Notes under the pieces: model-generated | What the model saw: the letters and a program-made list of their open reading frames with translations, nothing else | Database searches by the model: none | Told to the model about the DNA's origin: nothing | Assembly: GCA_020200675.1 (NCBI GenBank) | Contig: JAIVIG010000290.1 | Coordinates: forward strand, 32,271-37,584 | Source: Actinomycetota bacterium | GTDB taxonomy: Bacteria; Actinomycetota; Rubrobacteria; Rubrobacterales; Rubrobacteraceae | Length of the DNA stretch: 5,314 bases | Direction: 5' to 3' | Made by a program: the position numbers and the translations under genes | Shown: one piece after another, positions 1-5,314 of the stretch | How positions within the stretch are numbered: the stretch's first letter is position 1 | Layout of the letters: each line of letters starts with the position of its first letter

Positions 1-951
1 CTCGATTTCTCGCTCTACGCCGAGTTTTTGCCGACCAGGAACCGGGGACGCAACCTGGTCATCCTCGAAAGTTTCTGGGCTGCTGGCACGATCATCGCCG
101 CTGGGCTTGCGTGGCTCCTCGTGCCGAGCTTTGGCTGGCGGCCGCTGCTCGCAACCTCGGCGGTGGCGGCGGTTCTGGTGTTGTGGATCCGCAGGAGCAT
201 CCCTGAATCTCCACGCTATCTGGCGATCTCCGGTAAGAACGACGAGGCAAGAGAGATACTCGCCGGCATAGCAAGAGAGAATGGCCAACCCGAGCCCGAG
301 CAAGAACTGGTCGCCGACGAGCGGCAAGAAGGGAATCCGGTCGGCAAATTGTGGAAGCCCGGGCTGCGGCAGTCAACCCTGATGCTGTGGGTCGCCTGGT
401 TCTGCATCTCCCTTGCCTACTACGGCATCTTCACGTGGCTGCCCCAAGCCTTCGTAGCGCAGGGTTTCTCGTCTCTCCAGACGTACCAGAATACGTTTCT
501 CCTCGCGTTGGCGCAGGTGCCGGGCTTCTTCTCCGCCGCATACCTGATCGAACGTCTGGGCCGGCGTAACACGCTCGGCATCTACCTTATAGCGAGCGGC
601 GTGTTTACTTTCCTCTTCGCCATCGTAACCGGCTTCACAGGTCTGCTCGCCTCCGCGATGCTGATGAGCTTCTTCGCCCTCGGCGCTTGGGGATCGCTGT
701 ACGCGTGGACGCCCGAGCTCTACCCGACCGAGATCCGCACCACAGGCATGGGATGGGCGAGCGGCATGGCCAGGGTCGCGGGCGTCATAACCCCGACCCT
801 CGGGGGAATCCTGTTCGGCTACGCCCTCGTGAGTGCGCTCTCCGCGTGGGCCGCCGCGTTCGTGATCGGGGGTATCGTGGTGTTCCTGCTCGGCGTCGAG
901 ACGAAACAACAGGGCCTCTCCGACACCGTCTCCGAACCCGAGGGAGTGTGA
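1..951 (+). CDS. MFS transporter, metabolite:H+ symporter type (5' partial)
   Basis: Inner-membrane secondary transporter of the major facilitator superfamily, sugar/aromatic-acid/niacin-type metabolite:H+ symporter branch. The frame is open from base 1, so the N-terminus (about the first four membrane helices) lies outside the window; 316 residues are visible. Seen: an acidic-to-basic loop at residues 7-17 (AEFLPTRNRGR), helices near 19-41 and 46-63, the branch signature PESPRYL at 68-74, a charged hydrophilic central loop to about 120, then six hydrophobic segments from about 127 to the end. GRR in the loop between two of these and PELYPTEIRTTG at 238-249 are both typical of this branch. 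The C-terminus looks complete. A TTG at 28 could be read as a start, but the in-frame upstream codons match the family, so the gene begins earlier. The stop overlaps the amidase start, implying co-transcription and a linked substrate. The substrate cannot be read from the sequence. Confidence 0.9.
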   Translation, partial: LDFSLYAEFLPTRNRGRNLVILESFWAAGTIIAAGLAWLLVPSFGWRPLLATSAVAAVLVLWIRRSIPESPRYLAISGKNDEAREILAGIARENGQPEPEQELVADERQEGNPVGKLWKPGLRQSTLMLWVAWFCISLAYYGIFTWLPQAFVAQGFSSLQTYQNTFLLALAQVPGFFSAAYLIERLGRRNTLGIYLIASGVFTFLFAIVTGFTGLLASAMLMSFFALGAWGSLYAWTPELYPTEIRTTGMGWASGMARVAGVITPTLGGILFGYALVSALSAWAAAFVIGGIVVFLLGVETKQQGLSDTVSEPEGV

Positions 952-2209
952 ACGAACCCGAAAACCTGCCGCTCTCACTCGCCGCTCTCGCCGCAGCCCT
1001 GCGGGAGCGGCGCCTCTCACCGGTCGAGGTAGTGAACACGCTGCTGGAGCGGATCGAGTCCGAAGACGCGAAACTGAACGCCTTCATAACCGTGCTGCCT
1101 GAGAGGGCGCTCGAAGAGGCTGCGCGGGCGGAGAAAGAGATACTGGCCGGGGAGTACCGCGGCCCACTCCACGGCGTGCCGGTCGGCGTGAAGGACCTGA
1201 TCTGCACGGAGGGCGTTCGCACCACGATGGGCTCCGCCTTCTTCGAGGATTACGTCCCCGACCGCAGCGCGACGGTCGTCTCGAAGCTCGAAGAGGCCGG
1301 GGCGATACTCATCGGCAAGACGAACACCCACGAGTTCGCCTACGGCCCTACGGGCGACAGCTCCTATTTCGGGCCGACGAGGAACCCCCACGATCCGGAC
1401 AGGATCCCCGGCGGATCCAGCGGCGGATCGGGCGCGGCCGTCGCGGCGGGTCTCTGCTACGCACCGTAGAGGACAATGCGTTCCTCCTGAACGTCCTCGC
1501 CGGTTACGACGAACAAGACCCCTTCTCCGTAGATAGGCCCGCCGAAGACTTCACCCGGAACCTCCGGCGCCCCGTCCGAGGCGGCGTGGTGGGCGTGCCG
1601 GCGAGCCACTACTTCGAGCACGTCGAGGACGAAGTGGAACGGAGGGTAAGGGAAGCGGTCGAGGTTCTCCGGTCCCTGGGCGCGGAGGTGCGGGAGGTCG
1701 AGATACCAAACCTCCCGGAGACGCTCAAGGCGCAGCGGATCATCCTGGCCGTCGAAGCCTACACCATCCACGAGGAACGACTGAAGAACGAGCCGGAGAG
1801 GTTCGGTGACGAGATTAGCTCACGACTCCGCGACGCCGAGCACTTGAAGGCCTACCGCTACGCAAAGGCGCAGCAGGTAACGAAGCGGCGTTCGCTGGAA
1901 GCGTTCGAACACGCACTGAAAGAGGTAGACGTGCTCTTGACGCCGACCGTTCCCATTGCGGCTACGGAGATAGGACAGCGAGAGGTAAAGATCGGTGACC
2001 ACGAAGAGCTCGTTTTCTCGGCGCTGACCCGATTCACCGGCCCGACCAACCTCAACGGCCTCCCGAGCCTCTCCGTCCCGTGCGGCCTCACCCGCTCCGG
2101 ACTGCCGGTCGGGCTGCAGATCATCGGATGCCCCTTCGACGAGGCGACGGTCTACCGTTACGGACACGCCTACGAAACGGCTGCCTCCACGGATTCTCGG
2201 ATGCCATAG
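948..2209 (+). pseudogene. Amidase (amidase signature family, GatA-like), broken by internal deletion and frameshift
   Basis: Amidase-signature hydrolases split carboxamides to acid plus ammonia with a Ser-cisSer-Lys triad. The GTG at 948 overlaps the transporter stop (GTGA); GAGG at 940-943 is a closely spaced Shine-Dalgarno. The first frame (948-1469, 173 residues) carries HGVPVGVKD with catalytic Lys82, GKTNTHEFAYG, and PGGSSGGSG with cis-Ser157, then stops right after AAVAAGLCYA. The second frame resumes at about 1463 with TVEDNAFLLNVLAGYD and runs 248 residues to 2209. It includes LLTPTVPIAA, FTGPTNLNGLPSLSVPCG and GLPVGLQIIG, all typical C-terminal family motifs. The two parts fit end to end except for about 49 residues, among them the DTGGSIR-type block holding the nucleophilic Ser and the GLKPTYGRVSRYG-type block. 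The frame change implies a loss of 3n+1 bases, near 148. Neither half should be catalytic. The second half could be miscalled as a separate gene from a GTG at 1586. Confidence 0.88.
1460..1469 (+). other. Deletion junction inside the amidase gene
   Basis: Two reading frames with amidase homology meet here. Upstream, tyrosine-alanine (TAC GCA) continues the cis-Ser helix. Downstream, CGC ACC GTA GAG reads RTVED in a different frame, as expected at the far side of the missing block. The bases CGCACC fit both frames, which would suit deletion between short matching sequences, but the ancestral sequence is not visible. The shift turns CCG-TAG into an immediate stop. Confidence 0.75.
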
Positions 2210-2224
2210 TGAAGTCTCCTCTCT

Positions 2225-2238
2225 CGCGACCGTTCGCG
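2225..2238. repeat. Short inverted repeat CGCGA-CCGT-TCGCG
   Basis: Perfect 5-bp arms around a 4-base loop, 15 bases after the amidase stop. It could form a small stem-loop in the RNA or be a protein-binding half-site pair. It has no following T-run, so it is not a standard terminator. With this GC content a repeat this short may be chance. Confidence 0.3.
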
Positions 2239-2258
2239 TTGATCGAGCTTCGTCAGTT

Positions 2259-2272
2259 GCGCGGCGACGCGC
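2259..2272. repeat. Short inverted repeat GCGCG-GCGA-CGCGC
   Basis: Perfect 5-bp GC-only arms around a GCGA tetraloop, 20 bases after a similar hairpin at 2225-2238 in the gap between the amidase and acyl-CoA dehydrogenase genes. No T-run follows. Function unknown; chance is possible. Confidence 0.3.
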
Positions 2273-2300
2273 GTAGACGGCCTTCCTCGGAGACAGTTCT

Positions 2301-2336
2301 TTGGATAAAGTATTTAGTTTTTGGTAGAGTTGTGCC
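2301..2336 (+). promoter_or_regulatory. Candidate promoter for the acyl-CoA dehydrogenase, possibly leaderless
   Basis: This AT-rich stretch stands out from its GC-rich surroundings just before the ATG at 2337. TTGGAT at 2301-2306 is a possible -35, and TAGAGT at 2325-2330 (pattern TAnnnT) a possible -10 after an 18-base spacer. A start site six to seven bases after this -10 would fall on the A of the ATG, giving a leaderless mRNA. No convincing Shine-Dalgarno lies before the ATG, which agrees. Other -10 choices such as TATTTA at 2311-2316 lack a matching -35. Confidence 0.4.
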
Positions 2337-3476
2337 ATGAGAGTCGCGGGAGAACGTCACACGAATACGACCGGCGAGCCACGCTCCGAGCGCCGTGAAG
2401 CGACGGATCTCCTGGGTCTCGATGCCCTGTTCTCGGACGAGGAGCTCGCCGTACGCGAGGAGATCCGCTCGTTCGTCGAGGAGAGGATAAAGCCCAATCT
2501 CAGGGAATGGTGGGAGGGGGCGATCTTCCCGAGGGAGCTGGTGCCGGAGATGGCCGCGAGGGGCCTGCTCGGGATGCACCTCGAAGGCTACGGGTGCGCC
2601 GGCAAGAGCTCCGTGGAGTACGGTCTAGCCTGCATGGAGCTCGAGGCCGGCGACTCGGGGTTGAGGACCTTCGTCAGCGTGCAGGGGTCGCTCGCGATGT
2701 CCGCCATTCACAAGTTCGGCTCCGAGGAGCAGAAGCAGGAGTGGCTGTCGAGGATGGCGAAGGGCGAGGCCATCGGCTGCTTCGGCCTCACGGAGCCCGA
2801 GGCCGGTAGCGATCCGTCCAGCATGCAGACCTTCGCCCACAGGGACGGAAGCGACTGGGTCTTGAACGGTCAAAAGCGTTGGATCGGGATGGGCACCATC
2901 GCCAACGTGGCGGTGGTCTGGGCCCAGACGGACGACGGCATCCGCGGCTTCCTGGTCCCGACCGAGACGCCCGGCTTCAGCGCCAAAGACATCACCCCGA
3001 AGCTCTCCATGCGGATCTCGGTGCCTTTCTCCTGCCTCAGCGAGGCCCGCTACGGCATCATCTGGGGCTCTATGGGGGCGGCGAGGGACAGCTACGAGGC
3101 GGCGCTGGAGTACGCCGGGGGACGCGAGCAGTTCGGCAAGCCCGTGGCCGGGTTTCAGCTCACGCAGCAGAAGCTCGTGAACATGGTACTCGAGATAGAG
3201 AAGGGTACGCTGCTCGCGTTGCACGTCGGGCGCATGAAGGACGAGGGGACCGTACGCCCCGAGCACATCTCAGCCGGCAAGCTCAACAACGTGAGGGAGG
3301 CTATCGAGATAGCGCGAGAGGCGCGGACCATCCTCGGGGGAAACGGCATCACGCTCGACCACTCGCCGCTGCGGCACGCGAACAACCTGGAGAGCGTCCT
3401 CACCTACGAGGGCACGAGCGAGGTACATACCCTGATCCTGGGCCAGGCCCTGACCGGTATCCCGGCCTTCCGTTAG
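2337..3476 (+). CDS. gcdH: Glutaryl-CoA dehydrogenase-type acyl-CoA dehydrogenase, with a probable internal in-frame deletion
   Basis: FAD-dependent acyl-CoA dehydrogenase closest to glutaryl-CoA dehydrogenases, which oxidise and decarboxylate glutaryl-CoA to crotonyl-CoA in lysine, tryptophan and glutarate breakdown in the cytoplasm. Seen in 379 residues: an N-terminal helical domain to about 145 with LRTFVSVQGSLAM (Arg110 matching the glutarate-binding Arg); the flavin-contacting CFGLTEPEAGSDPSSM at 148-163; KRWIG with Trp182; REQFGKP at 263-269; ILGGNGI; TYEGTSEVH with catalytic base Glu358; and the GCDH-like ending LILGQALTGIPAFR. Odd: SMRISV (224-229) runs straight into PFSCLSEARYG (230-240). 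Family members have about 25 further residues there, the SELVLDDVRVP-type strand and following loop, so the last beta-domain strand and the linker to the C-terminal helices appear lost. Activity is doubtful although the frame is open. ATG 2337 is kept because the N-terminus fits relatives. A medium-chain or general acyl-CoA substrate is not excluded. Confidence 0.88.
   Translation: MRVAGERHTNTTGEPRSERREATDLLGLDALFSDEELAVREEIRSFVEERIKPNLREWWEGAIFPRELVPEMAARGLLGMHLEGYGCAGKSSVEYGLACMELEAGDSGLRTFVSVQGSLAMSAIHKFGSEEQKQEWLSRMAKGEAIGCFGLTEPEAGSDPSSMQTFAHRDGSDWVLNGQKRWIGMGTIANVAVVWAQTDDGIRGFLVPTETPGFSAKDITPKLSMRISVPFSCLSEARYGIIWGSMGAARDSYEAALEYAGGREQFGKPVAGFQLTQQKLVNMVLEIEKGTLLALHVGRMKDEGTVRPEHISAGKLNNVREAIEIAREARTILGGNGITLDHSPLRHANNLESVLTYEGTSEVHTLILGQALTGIPAFR
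3018..3029 (+). other. Junction of a probable 75-bp in-frame deletion in the acyl-CoA dehydrogenase gene
   Basis: Codons for Ser228-Val229 are followed directly by Pro230-Phe231. In glutaryl-CoA dehydrogenases a segment of about 25 residues separates these two conserved motifs, containing the DDVRVP-type strand and an LPGxxGLxG-type loop. The count rests on remembered family sequences, not on an alignment run here. The reading frame is retained, so a gene caller would not flag it. Confidence 0.65.
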
Positions 3477-3527
3477 CATGAGTCGCCCTGACGACAGGGT
3501 CGCCGAATAGGATCAACCCGGCAAGAG

Positions 3528-4217
3528 ATGTTCAACAAGAAAACCAGCCCAGGCTACAGCAGGCCCCTAACGTCCCAGGAAGCGGTTCTCGGGGAGATCC
3601 GGCGCGCCATCATGTCTCGCGAGTTGCAGCCGGGGGAGCGGGTGCGCCAGGAGAAGCTCGCGGAGCGCCTGCACGTCAGCCGGGTGCCGGTTCGGGAGGC
3701 GCTCAAGGTCCTGGAGGCCGAGGGGCAGGTCACCTACCAGGCGCACCGCGGCTACACCGTGGTCGCGCTCTCGCTGGAGGAGTTAGAGGAGATCTACCTG
3801 GCGAGAAGCCTCCTGGAGACGGAGATGACCCGCAGGGCCGTACCGGCGGTCGACACCGACCTCATCCGGCAACTCGAAAGCTCGGTAGCCAGGATGGACG
3901 AGTTCGCTAGAGCCGGCGACGTCCTGAGGTACGCCGAAGCCAACTGGGATTTCCACCTCTCGCTCTTCGAGCGCGCCGGACTACCGAGGCTCTACCGCAT
4001 CATAGAAGTCCTCTGGCGAGTCTCCGAAGCTTACCGCGGCGCGATCTTCGACCCCGCCTGGCTCGAGCGCGCCAGAGAGGACCACCGGAGAATCCTCGAA
4101 GCCTGCAAGGCCGGGGACGTCAACGAAACTATCGCCGCTCAAGACGAACACAGGTCCAATGCCCTGGCGAAGATCACCGCCTTCCTGGAGAAAACGAAGC
4201 TAGACCGCCCCGTCTAA
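3528..4217 (+). CDS. GntR-family transcriptional regulator, FCD (FadR/VanR-like) subfamily
   Basis: DNA-binding repressor or activator whose C-terminal FCD domain senses a carboxylate ligand, usually through a bound metal. In 229 residues: a winged helix at about 14-80 with the GntR signature LQPGERVRQEKLAERLHVSR and PVREALKVLEAEG (54-66), then wing HRGYTVV; an all-helical FCD domain from about 83 to 220. Likely metal ligands are Asn139 (often Asp in the family), His143 (NWDFH), His186 (EDHRRI) and His208 (DEHRSN). Length is normal and no residue block is missing. ATG 3528 has only a weak AAGAG upstream, but the next in-frame ATG (3612) is inside the winged helix. It follows the acyl-CoA dehydrogenase by 51 bp on the same strand, so it probably shares its transcript and controls this catabolic locus. 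The ligand is not known; an organic acid is a reasonable guess from the neighbours. Confidence 0.92.
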   Translation: MFNKKTSPGYSRPLTSQEAVLGEIRRAIMSRELQPGERVRQEKLAERLHVSRVPVREALKVLEAEGQVTYQAHRGYTVVALSLEELEEIYLARSLLETEMTRRAVPAVDTDLIRQLESSVARMDEFARAGDVLRYAEANWDFHLSLFERAGLPRLYRIIEVLWRVSEAYRGAIFDPAWLERAREDHRRILEACKAGDVNETIAAQDEHRSNALAKITAFLEKTKLDRPV

Positions 4218-4254
4218 ATTCTCCCGCTCAGCCGTTTCCCCTTCTCCGACCCGT

Positions 4255-4701
4255 TCACAGCCGCCGGTCCGCTTCGGCGTGCCGGTGCGTCGCCTCCGTA
4301 GCGGCGGATAGGAACCGGGCAACTATCGCCTGCTCCTCTTCCGAGAAGCGCCCCTCGATCTCCCTCATCTCCGCGATGTACGGCCACAGGTGCGCGAGCG
4401 ACTCCTCGAGCCCCGCCTGGGTCTCGCGCACAAGCGCGCTCCTGCGATCCTTCGGGTTCGGGACGCGCTCCACGTAGCCCTTCCTCTCCAGACGGTCCAC
4501 CAGCGCCGTCACAGCTCCGGGGCTCATCGACAGCCTCTCCCCCAACCGCCCCAGCGTCATCGGCCCCGCAGCCTGAAGGTGCTCCAGCGCCGCCAACTCG
4601 GAAGCCTCGAGGCCCATGCGCTTGGCCGTAGCCGCCGCATAGCGCATCACAGCCGAAGAATGCTCGCGCACCAGATCCCCGAGGTTCTCGCCTCCCACCA
4701 T
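4255..4701 (-). CDS. MarR-family transcriptional regulator
   Basis: Small dimeric winged-helix regulator, 148 residues from the ATG at 4701-4699. Seen: a helical dimerisation region at 5-30, then the winged helix: LEASELAALEHL, MTLGRLGERLSMSPGAVTALVDRLERKGYVER (recognition helix about 60-74), and the wing NPKDRRSALV at 82-91, matching the DRR motif of the family. A C-terminal helix pair follows. Start choice is uncertain: an in-frame GTG at 4707 lies two codons upstream and another GTG at 4698 one codon downstream. AGGTG sits 3 bases before the ATG and 6 before the GTG at 4698. It is convergent with the GntR gene (37 bp between stops) and divergent from the membrane protein to the right. It therefore most likely regulates itself and that neighbour through the shared promoter region. 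Ligand unknown; the family often responds to phenolic or oxidising compounds. Confidence 0.92.
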   Translation of the reverse strand: MVGGENLGDLVREHSSAVMRYAAATAKRMGLEASELAALEHLQAAGPMTLGRLGERLSMSPGAVTALVDRLERKGYVERVPNPKDRRSALVRETQAGLEESLAHLWPYIAEMREIEGRFSEEEQAIVARFLSAATEATHRHAEADRRL

Positions 4702-4729
4702 TGACACCTATTTACTTCGATGATAGAAA
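4701..4729 (+). promoter_or_regulatory. Candidate promoter for the TspO-like membrane protein gene
   Basis: A perfect TTGACA at 4701-4706 is followed after 17 bases by TAGAAA at 4724-4729, a 4-of-6 match to TATAAT. The predicted start would lie near 4736, leaving a leader of about 33 bases with a strong Shine-Dalgarno. The -35 abuts the marR start codon. The -10 is weak, so the exact assignment is uncertain; TATATT at 4730-4735 is a better hexamer but too far from the TTGACA. Confidence 0.5.
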
Positions 4730-4731
4730 TA
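4709..4731. promoter_or_regulatory. Imperfect palindrome, candidate MarR operator
   Basis: Twenty-three bases read TATTT-N3-TC-N3-GA-N3-AAATA, pairing 7 of 11 positions about its centre. It is AT-rich like many MarR-family sites and lies in the spacer and -10 of the rightward promoter, only 8 bases from the marR start codon, so binding would block both directions. Outer TGACA (4702-4706) and TGTCA (4735-4739) also form an inverted pair around it. The operator role is inferred. Confidence 0.4.
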
Positions 4732-4756
4732 TATTGTCATAAAACTAGTGTACCAG

Positions 4757-4764
4757 AAGGAGGT
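4757..4764 (+). promoter_or_regulatory. Strong ribosome binding site fixing a GTG start
   Basis: AAGGAGGT is a full match to the anti-Shine-Dalgarno and ends 4 bases before GTG 4769, deciding that start over an in-frame GTG at 4748, which lies upstream of it. It is partly enclosed by the inverted repeat GTACC (4750-4754) and GGTAC (4762-4766), which could fold over the site. Confidence 0.8.
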
Positions 4765-4768
4765 ACGC

Positions 4769-5314
4769 GTGGGTGACGGCGGTAGGTGGGATCTGGCGCG
4801 TCAGGCGGCGAACGTGGTCGGGGCGCTCTTCCAGGTCGGGATGACGGTCGTTGCGAGCGCGGCTATTCAGGAGGTCGTCGCCCGGGGTCCTGGTTCGCTG
4901 GTCGAGCCGGCCCCGTACGCTTTCACGATTTGGGCTTTGATCTTCGCGTTGTCGCTGGTCTACGCCGTCTATCAAGCGCTGCCCGCGAACGGTGAGAATC
5001 CGCTACTGCGGCGCATCGGATGGTACACCGCCGGCGCATTCGCCTGTACCGGGCTGTGGTCGGTCTTCGTCCCGGCGGATCAGTTACTCCTTGCGCAGGC
5101 CATGCTCATCGTCGTCTTTCTCTGTCTGGCCGTCGCCTACCTGCGTCTCGCGCGTTCGGAGCGTGGCACCCTGAGCGCGGCCGATCGTTGGCTCGTCGCT
5201 CTGCCGCTGGGACCTTTCTTCGGGTGGATCACAGCAGCCAACGCCGCCAGCCTCACCTCCGAAGCCGTTCGTCTGGGGCTAGTGGATGGCAGAGGAGCCG
5301 GCGAAGCCCTACTC
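4769..5314 (+). CDS. TspO/MBR-like tryptophan-rich membrane protein (3' partial)
   Basis: The frame is open from GTG 4769 to the window end with no stop: 182 residues, 3' incomplete. It is a polytopic membrane protein with hydrophobic segments near residues 13-33, 50-71, 85-101, 106-126 and 142-163. Motifs resemble the longer TspO/MBR-related tryptophan-rich proteins: YAFTIWALIF at 50-59, NPLLRRIGWY at 77-86, TGLWSVFVP at 94-102, and PFFGWITAANAASL at 149-162, the last close to the family's GWxTxAxxAN pattern. Such proteins are linked to tetrapyrrole or small-molecule binding and stress sensing; their exact role is unsettled, and the relation here is by motif only. The start is set by an excellent Shine-Dalgarno. 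Its divergent marR neighbour probably controls it. The missing 3' part may hold further helices. Confidence 0.78.
   Translation, partial: MGDGGRWDLARQAANVVGALFQVGMTVVASAAIQEVVARGPGSLVEPAPYAFTIWALIFALSLVYAVYQALPANGENPLLRRIGWYTAGAFACTGLWSVFVPADQLLLAQAMLIVVFLCLAVAYLRLARSERGTLSAADRWLVALPLGPFFGWITAANAASLTSEAVRLGLVDGRGAGEALL

Noticed and set aside
373..1020. Long minus-strand open frame opposite the transporter
   Set aside because: Its protein is arginine- and glycine-rich low-complexity sequence with no family resemblance, as expected for the shadow of a GC-rich gene; the plus-strand frame has clear MFS motifs.
1586..2209. A separate intact gene starting at GTG 1586
   Set aside because: The frame has clear amidase homology for about 40 codons upstream of this GTG, so it is the C-terminal remnant of the broken amidase, not a gene with its own start.
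2625..3266. Minus-strand open frame opposite the acyl-CoA dehydrogenase
   Set aside because: It has no recognisable domain and lies entirely under a well-supported gene on the other strand.
3486..3499. Inverted repeat CCCTG-ACGA-CAGGG between the acyl-CoA dehydrogenase and GntR genes, as a terminator
   Set aside because: The stem is only five base pairs and no T-run follows. The short distance between the two genes suggests a shared transcript instead.
3479..3511. Ten-codon open frame starting at ATG 3479 before the GntR gene
   Set aside because: It is very short, has no Shine-Dalgarno of its own and no recognisable leader-peptide features.
4201..4216. TAGAC-CGCCCC-GTCTA repeat over the GntR stop codon, as a bidirectional terminator with the convergent marR gene
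   Set aside because: Five base pairs with a six-base loop and no T-run on either strand; it could well be chance in coding sequence.

Overview
The window is GC-rich and densely coded, with many ATA and AGG codons inside otherwise GC-rich genes and GTG starts. Together with the protein families present, this suggests an actinomycete-type bacterium, possibly Rubrobacter or a relative. That placement is inferred from style and family resemblance only; there is no rRNA or other marker.

Left part (1-2209): a sugar/metabolite:H+ symporter-type MFS transporter, cut by the window edge, overlaps at its stop codon with the GTG start of an amidase-signature-family hydrolase (GatA-like). The amidase is broken. 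Its N-terminal half keeps the catalytic Lys and cis-Ser, then stops at 1467-1469. The C-terminal half continues in another frame from about 1463. The roughly 49 residues that should lie between them, including the nucleophilic Ser, are missing.

Middle (2210-4217): a 127-bp gap with short inverted repeats and an AT-rich promoter-like stretch precedes a glutaryl-CoA dehydrogenase-type acyl-CoA dehydrogenase. That gene has an open frame but appears to lack about 25 residues at the join between the beta-domain and the C-terminal helical domain. It is followed 51 bp later by a GntR/FCD-type regulator on the same strand. Transporter, amidase, acyl-CoA dehydrogenase and GntR regulator look like a small catabolic locus for an amide or carboxylate feeding acyl-CoA breakdown. 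Two of its enzymes carry internal deletions, so the locus is either decaying or affected by sequence/assembly errors.

Right part (4255-5314): a MarR regulator on the minus strand is divergent from a membrane protein resembling the TspO/MBR tryptophan-rich family, which is open at the right edge. The 67-bp gap between them holds a perfect TTGACA, a weak -10, an imperfect AT-rich palindrome lying between and over these elements, and a strong Shine-Dalgarno. This is the layout of a MarR-controlled divergent promoter.

I found no RNA gene, CRISPR array, insertion sequence or convincing intrinsic terminator. The two internal deletions and the marR/membrane-protein control region are the points most worth a second look; I see no clearly new biological system.
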